A stretch of 64,000 bases of DNA, taken from positions 186,001 through 250,000 of the forward strand of contig NZ_JACBJQ010000001.1 in the NCBI RefSeq assembly GCF_013404075.1. The letters are read 5' to 3'. Positions 10,039 through 18,229 of this stretch are shown piece after piece; the stretch's first letter is position 1; every line of letters starts with the position of its first letter. Source of the stretch: Mycolicibacterium vinylchloridicum (GTDB lineage: Bacteria > Actinomycetota > Actinomycetes > Mycobacteriales > Mycobacteriaceae). Both the position numbers and the translations under genes were made by a program. The notes under the pieces are model-generated. The model worked only from the letters and a program-made list of their open reading frames with translations, did not search any database and was not told the DNA's origin.

Positions 10039-12215
10039 CCGTGGCAACAAACCTGGCGCTGACGGCACGACTGAACACCTCGGCGCTCGATACCCGTCGC
10101 GGTGTGGTGCGCCTCCATCCCGAGGCGATCGCCGCCCTCGGCATTCGTGAATGGGATGCGGTGTCGCTCACCGGCTCTCGCACCACCACCGCTGTCGCCG
10201 CGGTGGCGCCGCCGGGGACGCCGGCGGGCACTGCGCTACTCGACGACGTCACGCTGTCCAACGCCGGCTTGCGCGAGGCCACCGCGGTGCTGGTCGCGCC
10301 GGTCACCGTCTACGGCGCGCGATCGGTCACCCTGCGCGGCTCCACTCTGGCGACCCAGTCGGTGTCGTCGGCGACCCTGCGACAGGCGCTGTTGGGCAAG
10401 GTGCTGACGGTCGGTGACACGGTGTCGCTGTTGCCGCGGGACCTCGGACCCGGCACGTCGACGACGGCGGCCAGCTCCGCGCTGGCGTCGTCGGTGGGGA
10501 TCACCTGGACTTCCGAGCTGTTGACCGTCACGGGCACCGATCCAGCGGGACCGGTGAGCGTGCAACCGAATTCGTCGGTCAGCTGGGGTGACGCGGTAGC
10601 GGGGTCCACGCCGCCCGCACTCGCCGCAGCCGTCAGCCCGCCGATGGTGTGGCCGCAGGCCCCGGCGGTGTCGATCGACGACCTCAAGGGCCAGCATGTG
10701 CAGGCCGGCCGGCTCACCGAGTGGCTCAAGCTGGCGCTCGACGAGCCCGAACTGCTGGAAAAGCTCGGCGCCAAACCGACTCTGGGTGTGCTGGTCACCG
10801 GTCCGGCCGGGGTCGGCAAGGCCACCCTGGTGCGCGCGGTGTGCGCGGGGCGGCGTCTCGTCGAACTCGACGGGCCCGACACCGGCGCGCTGGCCGCACA
10901 GGATCGCCAGCGTGCCGTCGCCGAGGCCGTCGCCACCGTCGTCAGCGGCGGTGGCGTACTGCTGGTCACCGATATCGACGCGCTGCTGCCCACCCCGGCC
11001 GAGCCGGTGTCGGCGCTGATCCTGGCCGAGTTACGCAAGGCCGTGGCCACACCCGGGGTGGCGCTGGTGGCCACCTCTCAGCAGCCCGACGGGGTGGATC
11101 CACGGCTGCGTGCACCGGATCTCTGCGACCGTGAGCTCGGCCTGAGCCTGCCCGATGGCGCGACGCGCAAGGCGGTGCTGGAAGTGCTGCTGCGCGATGT
11201 GCCTGCCGAGGACCTGGCGCTCGACGAGATTGCCGAGCGCACACCGGGATTCGTTCGCGCCGATCTGGCAGCGCTGGTCCGGGAGGCGGCGCTGCGGGCG
11301 GCCGCCCGCGCGAGCGAGGACGGTAAGCCGCCCGCCCTTACCCAGGAGGACCTCAAGGGGGCGCTGACGGTCATTCGCCCGCTGTCACGCTCGGCCACCG
11401 AGGAGGTCTCGGTCGGTTCCGTCACCCTTGACGACGTCGGCGATATGGTCGAGGTCAAACAAGCGCTGACCGAGGCGGTGCTGTGGCCGCTGCAGCATCC
11501 GGACACCTTCGCCCGTCTCGGCGTCGAACCGCCCAAGGGCGTGCTGCTCTACGGCCCGCCGGGCTGCGGCAAGACGTTCGTGGTGCGCGCGCTGGCCAGT
11601 TCCGGCCGGCTCAGCGTGCACGCGGTGAAGGGCGCCGAACTGATGGACAAGTGGGTCGGCTCCTCCGAGAAGGCAGTCCGCGAATTATTCCGCCGGGCAA
11701 GGGATTCCGCACCGTCGCTGGTGTTCCTCGACGAGATCGACGCACTGGCTCCCCGGCGCGGGCAGAGTTTTGACTCCGGGGTCACCGACCGGGTGGTAGC
11801 CGCGTTGCTCACCGAACTCGACGGGATCGAGCCGCTGCGTGATGTGGTGGTCCTCGGTGCCACCAACCGTCCCGACCTGATCGACCCCGCGCTGCTGCGC
11901 CCCGGACGGCTGGAGAAGCTGGTGTTCGTCGAGCCGCCGGACACCGACGCCCGACGCGAAATCCTGCGCACGGCAGGTAAATCCGTGCCACTGTCGCCGG
12001 AGGTCGATCTCGACGCACTGGCCGGTGAGCTGGACGGCTATAGCGCAGCAGACTGCGTGGCGCTGCTGCGCGAGGCCGCACTGACCGCGATGCGCCGCTC
12101 GATCGACGCTGCCGACGTCACCGCCGCCGACGTGGCCAAGGCCCGCGAAGCGGTTCGGCCGTCACTGGATTCGGCTCAAGTGGAGTCGCTGCGCGCTTTT
12201 GCCGCGGGCCGCTAA
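10035..12215 (+). CDS. Tandem AAA+ ATPase, CDC48/VAT-like (Rv0435c-like)
   Basis: This 726-residue protein has an N-terminal double-psi-barrel-like segment (VVRLHPEAIAALGIREWDAV) followed by two AAA modules. In D1 the Walker A reads GPAGVGKAT (Lys262) and the Walker B reads LLVTDIDALL, with DID where active AAA proteins have DE. D2 is canonical: GPPGCGKTF (Lys513), LVFLDEIDAL, the sensor in LGATNRPDLIDPALLRPGR, and an SRH arginine. D1 is therefore probably nucleotide-binding but weakly hydrolytic. Translation could begin at TTG 10035, overlapping the pssA stop as TTGA, or at GTG 10041. Family members unfold or remodel protein complexes; the target here is unknown, though coupling to psd-pssA hints at the membrane or phospholipid enzymes. 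Confidence 0.9.
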   Translation: MTVATNLALTARLNTSALDTRRGVVRLHPEAIAALGIREWDAVSLTGSRTTTAVAAVAPPGTPAGTALLDDVTLSNAGLREATAVLVAPVTVYGARSVTLRGSTLATQSVSSATLRQALLGKVLTVGDTVSLLPRDLGPGTSTTAASSALASSVGITWTSELLTVTGTDPAGPVSVQPNSSVSWGDAVAGSTPPALAAAVSPPMVWPQAPAVSIDDLKGQHVQAGRLTEWLKLALDEPELLEKLGAKPTLGVLVTGPAGVGKATLVRAVCAGRRLVELDGPDTGALAAQDRQRAVAEAVATVVSGGGVLLVTDIDALLPTPAEPVSALILAELRKAVATPGVALVATSQQPDGVDPRLRAPDLCDRELGLSLPDGATRKAVLEVLLRDVPAEDLALDEIAERTPGFVRADLAALVREAALRAAARASEDGKPPALTQEDLKGALTVIRPLSRSATEEVSVGSVTLDDVGDMVEVKQALTEAVLWPLQHPDTFARLGVEPPKGVLLYGPPGCGKTFVVRALASSGRLSVHAVKGAELMDKWVGSSEKAVRELFRRARDSAPSLVFLDEIDALAPRRGQSFDSGVTDRVVAALLTELDGIEPLRDVVVLGATNRPDLIDPALLRPGRLEKLVFVEPPDTDARREILRTAGKSVPLSPEVDLDALAGELDGYSAADCVALLREAALTAMRRSIDAADVTAADVAKAREAVRPSLDSAQVESLRAFAAGR

Positions 12216-12661
12216 CTCCGTTCGGCGAGTGCGGCGAGCCGGTCGATCGAGGCCGCCAGCTTGTCGGCCGTGGTGGCCTGCGCACGCGGCAGACGCTTGG
12301 GGTCGGCCAGATCGGTCCAGTCGTAGGTATGCGTGACGACGGTGGTGACATCGTCGACGGGTTCGAGCTGCCAGCGCCACAGATGCCCCGGCGGTGTGTT
12401 GCCGGGCTCGGACGGCCGCCAGGCGATCAATCTGCCCTCGTCGAATTCGACGACATGGTTCTCCCGGTCGGCGCCCTGGGTCAGCGTCGTCGTGAACATC
12501 TCCCCGACGCCTCGCACCCGCTGGCCGGCCGAAGCCCGCGCGAGATTGTCGTTGCCGTCCCATTCGGGCTGGCGTGCCGGGTCGGCGATCAGCTCGAAGA
12601 TGGCTGCCGCGGGTGCGGCGATCCGCCTGCTGGCACTGACGACACGATCCTGTTCGACCAT
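12212..12661 (-). CDS. SRPBCC (START-like) family protein
   Basis: This 149-residue polyketide-cyclase-like protein begins MVEQDRVVSASRRIAAPAAA and shows FELIADPARQPEWDGNDN, the typical first helix and Trp of the family, then LWRWQLEPVDDVTTVVTHTYDWTDLA. ATG 12661 matches the family N-terminus; the in-frame upstream ATG at 12694 adds residues that look like leader sequence. It is convergent with the AAA ATPase and the two coding ends overlap by 4 bp. Ligand and function are unknown. Confidence 0.75.
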   Translation of the reverse strand: MVEQDRVVSASRRIAAPAAAIFELIADPARQPEWDGNDNLARASAGQRVRGVGEMFTTTLTQGADRENHVVEFDEGRLIAWRPSEPGNTPPGHLWRWQLEPVDDVTTVVTHTYDWTDLADPKRLPRAQATTADKLAASIDRLAALAERS

Positions 12662-12719
12662 GCCCCAATTCAACCCCACCCGTTGACACTCCATTTATGA
12701 CATGTCAGAGTAGGACGGT

Positions 12720-13133
12720 ATGAGCATCACGTCCGTCCGAGTCGGCGATCGCGATCGCCAGACCACCGCTGACCTGCTGTCCCAGGCCCTCGGCCAGGGA
12801 TATTTCGACCTCGCGGAATACGAGACCCGGGTTCAAGCGGCCTTCGCCGCAGAGACCGCCGACGAGCTTCGACGGGTCCTCGCCGACCTTCCCGTCGAAC
12901 ACCTGCGCCGCATCGACCCTCGTCGCATCGCCGCCCGCAGAAACGCCGCCCGCACCTCGGTGCGAATCCATCTGGCCGGCTACGCGGCAATGGTCGCGAT
13001 CGTCCTGACCGTCTGGTTGGCCGTCGCACTCACCACGGGTTCTTTCGCGTATTTCTGGCCTGTCTGGCCGATCCTCGGTGGAGCCGTCGGGCTGCTGGGA
13101 CACGCGCTCCCGGTGCGAACCTTCTGCCGGTAG
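12720..13133 (+). CDS. DUF1707 (SHOCT-like) membrane protein with 2TM tail
   Basis: This 137-residue protein begins with the DUF1707 module: MSITSVRVGDRDRQTTADLL followed by QGYFDLAEYETRVQAAFAAETADELRRVLADLP, a small helical domain seen at the N-terminus of many actinobacterial membrane proteins. A basic linker leads to two hydrophobic helices (about residues 86-108 and 112-130), a 2TM domain. DUF1707 proteins are thought to sit at the cytoplasmic face; no enzymatic motif is present. The gene stands alone, divergent from the SRPBCC gene. Confidence 0.8.
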   Translation: MSITSVRVGDRDRQTTADLLSQALGQGYFDLAEYETRVQAAFAAETADELRRVLADLPVEHLRRIDPRRIAARRNAARTSVRIHLAGYAAMVAIVLTVWLAVALTTGSFAYFWPVWPILGGAVGLLGHALPVRTFCR

Positions 13134-13222
13134 GCGTCGGTACTCCGATCGGGGGACAACGATTTCATCCCCGCTGCCCACCGATCACCCGACGCGCAGC
13201 GCGCACCTTCTGCGGCATCGTT

Positions 13223-13236
13223 ATGCCACTTGGCAT
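13223..13236. promoter_or_regulatory. Perfect inverted repeat upstream of the unknown gene at 13254
   Basis: ATGCCA-ct-TGGCAT is a perfect 6-bp inverted repeat ending 17 bp before the GTG start. It lies where an operator would overlap the promoter or leader. It is short enough to be chance. Confidence 0.3.
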
Positions 13237-13253
13237 GCGACAGAAGGAAAACC

Positions 13254-13739
13254 GTGAACGCGACGATGAATGCAGTCCCCGATCAGCTGGCCCAACTCGA
13301 CTGGGGCACCAATCGGGATGGGTGGGAGTTAGAGATCCACAATCAGACCCCGCTCACGCAGGTTGTGGTTGTCCAGTGGCCCGACCTCTGGGGACCGAAC
13401 TACAACGGGTGGGCAGTCGAACTCACGAACTCATGCGGCCACGACTTGATCTTTGTGCCGGAGGTCAGCGCCAATGTCGCGAGCTGTCCGCAGCGGATTG
13501 CTTCTGGCGCAACCGGATTGCTGAAAGGCAAGAGCCGAGCAGGCGGCGGTCCGGCCAACTGCAACTTCGCGTATCGCCATCCCGAGCACCTGATGAACTC
13601 CGGGGGTATCGCCATCGCCGCGCGCGCCGATGCCAGCCGGGCCCGCATCAGCGCAAGCGCAACCGGCACGACCGACGTCCTGTATACGGAGAACCCGGCC
13701 GCCAACGCCGTCCAGACGATCACCTACATGCAGCGTTAG
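13254..13739 (+). CDS. Protein of unknown function, predicted beta-rich
   Basis: I do not recognise this 161-residue protein. GTG 13254 was chosen because AGAAGGA lies 6 bases upstream; an in-frame TTG (13230) and ATG (13266) are alternatives. There is no signal peptide, lipobox or membrane segment. It contains many alternating hydrophobic stretches (GWELEIHNQTPLTQVVVVQW, GWAVELTNSCGHDLIFVPEV), three cysteines, and a Trp/Asn-rich first half, suggesting a small beta-sandwich. The end QTITYMQR overlaps the convergent TetR gene by 4 bp. It is absent from the M. tuberculosis counterpart of this locus as I remember it. Confidence 0.65.
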   Translation: MNATMNAVPDQLAQLDWGTNRDGWELEIHNQTPLTQVVVVQWPDLWGPNYNGWAVELTNSCGHDLIFVPEVSANVASCPQRIASGATGLLKGKSRAGGGPANCNFAYRHPEHLMNSGGIAIAARADASRARISASATGTTDVLYTENPAANAVQTITYMQR

Positions 13740-14335
13740 CCCGAACTCGTCCGGTGGGCCGTCAACACGGCCCGAACGGATGCGGCCAGATCGGCCGCCA
13801 CCCATGGCGGCATTCCCTCGTCGTACGCGTGCCTGCGCACCACCGCGTAGGGCAGGTCGACGACCGCCCTGGTGACGGCGTCGACGCTGCGGGTGTCGCC
13901 ATCGCCGTACAGCTGGCGAGCCAGCACGGCCACCCGGTCGGCCAGCGGTGCGTTCATCGCCGCCACCGTCGCCGTGAACTCCGGGTCGGGTTCGGCGTCG
14001 CGCAGATCACTGGGCCGGATGGTCAACAGCAGGCGGGCATCCTCGTTGCAGTCCGTTGCGAAGCCGACCGCAGCCACCGCCATCTGGACCGCGACATCCA
14101 CCGGATCTGAGCCGGCCGCCGCCATCACCCTGGCCTGGAAGCGCTCCAGCGCGCGCAACCACACCGCCGTCACCACGCCGTCGCGATTGCCGAATCGGTG
14201 GTAGAGGGTGCCCACCGGGGCGCCGCTGGCTTTCGCGATCGCCGCGACACTGGCCGCCCGCGGCCCCTCGGCGAGGAGCAGCCCGCGCGCCGCGTCGAGG
14301 ATGACGTCGGTCTCGTGCTTTCGGGGTGGCGCCAC
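13736..14335 (-). CDS. TetR-family transcriptional regulator
   Basis: This 199-residue regulator has an N-terminal helix-turn-helix: DVILDAARGLLLAEGPRAAS, then VAAIAKASGAPVGTLYHRFGNRDGVV, the classic TetR recognition helix. A helical ligand-binding domain follows. The start is GTG 14335. It is divergent from the small gene at 14357, with only 21 bp between the starts, and a perfect palindrome overlaps that start, so it most likely controls that gene and itself. The ligand is unknown. Confidence 0.9.
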   Translation of the reverse strand: MAPPRKHETDVILDAARGLLLAEGPRAASVAAIAKASGAPVGTLYHRFGNRDGVVTAVWLRALERFQARVMAAAGSDPVDVAVQMAVAAVGFATDCNEDARLLLTIRPSDLRDAEPDPEFTATVAAMNAPLADRVAVLARQLYGDGDTRSVDAVTRAVVDLPYAVVRRHAYDEGMPPWVAADLAASVRAVLTAHRTSSG

Positions 14336-14350
14336 GATCTAGTACAGTCC

Positions 14351-14362
14351 TTCCATATGGAA
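14351..14362. promoter_or_regulatory. 12-bp perfect palindrome, likely TetR operator
   Basis: TTCCATATGGAA is self-complementary and contains the ATG (14357-14359) of the rightward gene, within 16-27 bp of the TetR start. A repressor bound here would block both divergent promoters or initiation of the rightward gene directly. Confidence 0.5.
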
Positions 14363-14749
14363 CGTTTACCCTATATCGATGAGCATGCCATACGCGTCCC
14401 CGCAGACCGGGTCACGACGTGGCACGCAGTGCTGCGCACCATATGCACCAACCCCGCCGATCCCGCGACGGTCCCGTTCGGGTTCGTCCTCGATGCCGCC
14501 GAGGAGCCGGACCGCCTCGCGTGCAAGGGACGGCACTGGTTCTCGGTGTATCGGCTGATCTTCCTGCTGTCCGACGACGCCGAAGGCGGCACCCGCGTCG
14601 TCGCGCAGACCTGGGCAGCCTTCCCCGGCCTCAGGGGCAAGCTCTACCGCGCGCTGGTGATCGGGTCCGGTGGACACCGGATCGTCGTCCGAAAGATGCT
14701 GAGACGCATTGCTGCTCAAGCTATTTCGGAGCCGACCCGCAAAGTTTGA
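14357..14749 (+). CDS. Small START-like protein of unknown function, TetR-controlled
   Basis: This 130-residue protein begins MERLPYIDEHAIRVPADRVT; I chose ATG 14357 because the longer frame upstream lies wholly antisense to tetR. The sequence suggests a compact alpha/beta cavity fold: RLACKGRHWFSVYRLIFLLS, GTRVVAQTWAAFPGLRGKLYRALVIGSGGHRIVV. It is similar in feel to SRPBCC proteins, but I cannot place it firmly. It has no Shine-Dalgarno sequence, so initiation may be leaderless. Control by the divergent TetR is inferred from the operator-like palindrome over the start codon. Confidence 0.6.
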   Translation: MERLPYIDEHAIRVPADRVTTWHAVLRTICTNPADPATVPFGFVLDAAEEPDRLACKGRHWFSVYRLIFLLSDDAEGGTRVVAQTWAAFPGLRGKLYRALVIGSGGHRIVVRKMLRRIAAQAISEPTRKV

Positions 14750-14867
14750 GCACCGCGGCACTCCGGCCCGGAAATCTGCGAGGGGGTCAACCCCGTAGAC
14801 TGTTGACAGGACATAGCCGAACACCTTGGCTGACACCCCGACCGACAGCTAGCCAGATCGGAGTGCC

Positions 14868-17762
14868 ATGCTCGTCATCCTGATCGCGCATGCGATCGCC
14901 GCCGCCGTGGCGCCGGCGCTCGTCCAGCGATGGGGACGGCTGGCTTTCTACCCTCTCGCGCTCGTCCCGGCGGCCTCACTGATCTGGGTGGCGCTCAACT
15001 GGCCCAACGACGATCCGCCCGCATCGGTGGACATCCCGTGGGTGCCAGAGCTGTCGATGAACATCACGCTGCGCTTCGACACGCTCACCGCCGTCATGAG
15101 CGTGCTCGTGCTCGGTATCGGCGCGCTGGTGCTGTTCTACTGCGCGGAGTACTTCCACCACCGCGACGGCCACACCGAGAACCGGCTCCCGAGCTTCGCC
15201 GCGGAACTCGTCGCGTTCTCCGGAGCCATGTTCGGCCTGGTGGTCAGCGACAACATGCTGCTGCTCTACACCTTCTGGGAACTGACCACGGTGTTGTCGT
15301 TCCTGCTCGTCGGGCACTATGCCGAGCGGGCCACCAGCCGCCGGGCCGCCATGCAGGCGCTGCTGGTCACCACCGCGGGCGGGTTGGCCATGCTGGCCGG
15401 GATCATCATCCTCGGGCACGCGGCCGGTACCTACCTGCTCTCCGAGCTCGTGGCCAGACCGCCGCACGGTACGGCCGTCGCGGTCGCCGTCGTCCTGGTA
15501 CTCATCGGCGCCCTGTCCAAATCGGCCATCGTGCCGTTCCACTTCTGGCTGCCCGGCGCCATGGCCGCCCCGACCCCGGTCAGCGCCTATCTACACGCCG
15601 CCGCCATGGTCAAGGCCGGCGTCTACCTGGTCGCCCGGCTTGCGCCCGGGTTCGCCGACTCCCCCGGCTGGCGACCCACCGTCATCACGCTCGGCGTGGT
15701 GACCATGCTGCTGGCCGGTTGGCGCGCGGTCCGCGAATACGACCTCAAGTTGATCCTCGCGTTCGGCACGGTCAGCCAGTTGGGCTTCATCACCGTCATG
15801 GTCGGTGGCGGCGGGCGGGATCTGATGCTGGCCGGGCTGGCCATGCTCTGCGCACATGCGTTGTTCAAGGCGACGCTGTTCATGGTCGTCGGCGTCATCG
15901 ACCACTCGACCGGCACCCGTGACATCCGCAGGCTGGCCTGGCTCGGGCGCCGGATGCCCGGATTGTTCGTCATCGCTGCCGGCGCGACCGCCAGCATGGC
16001 CGCACTGCCACCGTTCCTGGGTTTCGTGGCCAAGGAGGCCGACTTCGAATCCATCGCGCACAGCGAGTCACTCGGCGGCTGGGCGCCGGTGGTGCTCGCC
16101 GGGGTGGCGATCGGTTCGGTCTTCACGACCATCTACAGCCTTCGATTCCTCTGGGGTGCGTTCGCGCGCAAGGGATCCGCGGGCCCGACCAGTCTGGTCG
16201 CCAATCTGCACCGGCCGCCGCCCGCATTCCTGCTCGCGCCCGCGATCCTGGCCGCGGCCGGCCTGTTCTTCGGGGTGGCGCCCAGCTACCTGGACACCAC
16301 ACTCGACGGCTACGCCGAGACCATGCCCGCCGCCGGAGCCGACGACGGGCACTACACGCTGGCGTTGTGGCACGGGATCGGCCTGCCGCTGGTGCTCTCG
16401 GCGGCGGTGCTGGCGATCGGTATCGCCGCGTTCTTCAGCCGCGACCGCCTCCGCCGCGCCAGGGTAGGCGCATGGCAGCCGCTCGGTAACGCCGACCGGA
16501 TCTACGACGCGGTCATCCGCGGTGCTGACCTCGTATCCGTCCGGCTCACCGCGGTCACCCAGCGCGGCTCGATTCCGGTCACCCAGTCGGTGATCCTGTC
16601 GACGCTGGTGTTGTTCCCCATCGCCGTGCTGGCCGTCGGCGCCAGGAACCACCCGCAGTTCCGGCTGTGGGACTCGCTGGTGCAGCCGGTGGTGGGTCTG
16701 CTCATCCTGGCCGCCGCAGTGGCCGCCACGATCATGCGCAACCGGCTGGCCGCGGTCCTGTTGGTCGGCATCACCGGTTATGGCTGCGGTGCGATCTTCG
16801 CCTTCCATGGCGCCCCCGACCTGGCGCTCACCCAATTCCTGGTAGAGACCCTCACCCTGGTCATTTTCGTGCTGGTGCTGCGGACGCTGCCCGCCGAGGC
16901 CGAAGAAGCCAAGCGCTTCCGCATGCCGCGCATCGCGCTGTCGCTGGCAGTCGGCGCCAGCGTCACCACGCTCGCGGTGTTCGCGATGGCTGCCCGCACC
17001 GGCACGCCCATCGCCGACCTTCTGCCGGACGCCGCCTACGACCGCGGCCACGGGTCCAACACCGTCAACGTGCTGCTGGTCGACATCCGCGCCTGGGACA
17101 CCCTGGGCGAGATCTCGGTCCTGGTGGCCGCCGCCACCGGCGTCGCATCGCTGGTGTTCCGCAACCGCCGGTTCGGCGCCGCACCGCGGGTCTCCGACGC
17201 CGGCCAGCCCGACATCGGCCTGTTGCCGTCGACGGCCTACAGCCCCGCTGCGGGCGACACCACCTGGCTGCGCGGCAGCGAATTGCGCGATCCGCGCAAC
17301 CGCTCTTTGGTGCTCGAGGTCGCCACCAGGATGATCTTCCCGCTGATCATGGTGCTGTCGGTCTACTTCTTCTTCACCGGGCACAACACCCCCGGCGGCG
17401 GGTTCGCCGGCGGGCTGACCGCCGGCCTGGCGCTGGTGCTGCGCTACCTGGCCGGTGGACGCTACGAACTCGGTGAGACGCTTCCGCTGGACGCCGGCAA
17501 GATCCTCGGCGCCGGGCTCGCGCTGTCGGGCGGCACCGCCGTCGGCTCGATGCTGCTCGGTGCGCCGGCCCTGTCCTCGGCGGTGATCACGCTGCACCTG
17601 CCGCTGCTCGGCACGGTGAAGTTCGTGACCGCCCTGTTCTTCGACCTCGGGGTGTACCTCATCGTGGTGGGACTGGTGCTCGACGTGTTGCGCAGCCTCG
17701 GGGCGCGCATCGACGAAGAGGTCATCGTCGCTCGTTCCGCCGTGAAGGCGAGGGCGTCATGA
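14868..17762 (+). CDS. mnhA: Mrp/Mnh cation:proton antiporter subunit A with fused subunit B domain
   Basis: This 964-residue polytopic membrane protein is the large subunit of the Mrp Na+(K+)/H+ antiporter. The first 500 or so residues are NuoL-like, with NMLLLYTFWELTTVLSFLLV, the proton-channel segments around SKSAIVPFHFWLPGAMAAPT, and FKATLFMVVGVIDH. A DUF4040/MrpA C-terminal domain follows (GAPDLALTQFLVETLTLVIF). The last 150 residues are an MnhB domain (MIFPLIMVLSVYFFFTGHNT, PGGGFAGGLTAGLALVLRYL). The A-B fusion explains why no separate mnhB gene follows. GGAG lies 4 bases before the ATG. A GGGGT-ca-ACCCC repeat at 14783-14794 lies in the promoter region. The gene heads the mnhA-C-D-E-F-G operon. 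Confidence 0.95.
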   Translation: MLVILIAHAIAAAVAPALVQRWGRLAFYPLALVPAASLIWVALNWPNDDPPASVDIPWVPELSMNITLRFDTLTAVMSVLVLGIGALVLFYCAEYFHHRDGHTENRLPSFAAELVAFSGAMFGLVVSDNMLLLYTFWELTTVLSFLLVGHYAERATSRRAAMQALLVTTAGGLAMLAGIIILGHAAGTYLLSELVARPPHGTAVAVAVVLVLIGALSKSAIVPFHFWLPGAMAAPTPVSAYLHAAAMVKAGVYLVARLAPGFADSPGWRPTVITLGVVTMLLAGWRAVREYDLKLILAFGTVSQLGFITVMVGGGGRDLMLAGLAMLCAHALFKATLFMVVGVIDHSTGTRDIRRLAWLGRRMPGLFVIAAGATASMAALPPFLGFVAKEADFESIAHSESLGGWAPVVLAGVAIGSVFTTIYSLRFLWGAFARKGSAGPTSLVANLHRPPPAFLLAPAILAAAGLFFGVAPSYLDTTLDGYAETMPAAGADDGHYTLALWHGIGLPLVLSAAVLAIGIAAFFSRDRLRRARVGAWQPLGNADRIYDAVIRGADLVSVRLTAVTQRGSIPVTQSVILSTLVLFPIAVLAVGARNHPQFRLWDSLVQPVVGLLILAAAVAATIMRNRLAAVLLVGITGYGCGAIFAFHGAPDLALTQFLVETLTLVIFVLVLRTLPAEAEEAKRFRMPRIALSLAVGASVTTLAVFAMAARTGTPIADLLPDAAYDRGHGSNTVNVLLVDIRAWDTLGEISVLVAAATGVASLVFRNRRFGAAPRVSDAGQPDIGLLPSTAYSPAAGDTTWLRGSELRDPRNRSLVLEVATRMIFPLIMVLSVYFFFTGHNTPGGGFAGGLTAGLALVLRYLAGGRYELGETLPLDAGKILGAGLALSGGTAVGSMLLGAPALSSAVITLHLPLLGTVKFVTALFFDLGVYLIVVGLVLDVLRSLGARIDEEVIVARSAVKARAS

Positions 17763-18229
17763 TCGTCTACCTGGTTCCGCTCGTCATCATCGGTGGGCTC
17801 ACCAGTTGTGGTGTCTACCTTCTGCTTTCCCGCAATCTCACCCGTATGCTGCTGGGTCTGCTACTGGTCGGCAACGCCGTCAACCTGCTGATCCTGACCG
17901 TCGGCGGCGAGAGCGGGAACCCGCCCATCCGGGGGCGCACGAGCGGTTCGGAGACGACGACGGCCGACCCGCTGGCACAGGGCATGATCCTGACCGCGAT
18001 CGTCATCGCGATGGGTATCGCCGCATTCGTCCTGGCGCTGACCTACCGGTCGTTCCGGTTGACCACCCAGGAGGAAGTGGATATCGACCCCGAGGACGCC
18101 CGGGTCTCGAAGCTGTCCGATGAGGAAGCCTCCTCGGTTGACGAAGACGTCCCCCAGCCGGTGGCCGAGCGCGATACCGATGAACCCGACGAGCTCGACG
18201 CGCTGCCCGGGCACGAGGGCTCGCGATGA
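17759..18229 (+). CDS. mnhC: Mrp/Mnh antiporter subunit C
   Basis: This 156-residue NuoK-like subunit has three membrane helices, visible in IVYLVPLVIIGGLTSCGVYL, LLGLLLVGNAVNLLILTVGG and MILTAIVIAMGIAAFVLAL. It couples the A and D channels in the Mrp complex. The usual MnhC ends near residue 113; here an extra acidic cytoplasmic tail of about 45 residues (EEVDIDPEDARVSKLSDEEA...) is appended, as in other actinobacteria. Start and stop overlap both neighbours by 4 bp. Confidence 0.93.
   Translation: MIVYLVPLVIIGGLTSCGVYLLLSRNLTRMLLGLLLVGNAVNLLILTVGGESGNPPIRGRTSGSETTTADPLAQGMILTAIVIAMGIAAFVLALTYRSFRLTTQEEVDIDPEDARVSKLSDEEASSVDEDVPQPVAERDTDEPDELDALPGHEGSR

Noticed and set aside
14795..14830. 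TTGACA at 14803 as -35 of the antiporter operon
   Set aside because: No acceptable -10 at the right spacing; TAGACT at 14796 is an equally weak alternative, so no promoter was annotated.
16068..17597. Leftward 509-codon frame within mnhA
   Set aside because: Low-complexity Gly/Arg/Gln/His content and wholly antisense to a clear antiporter gene.
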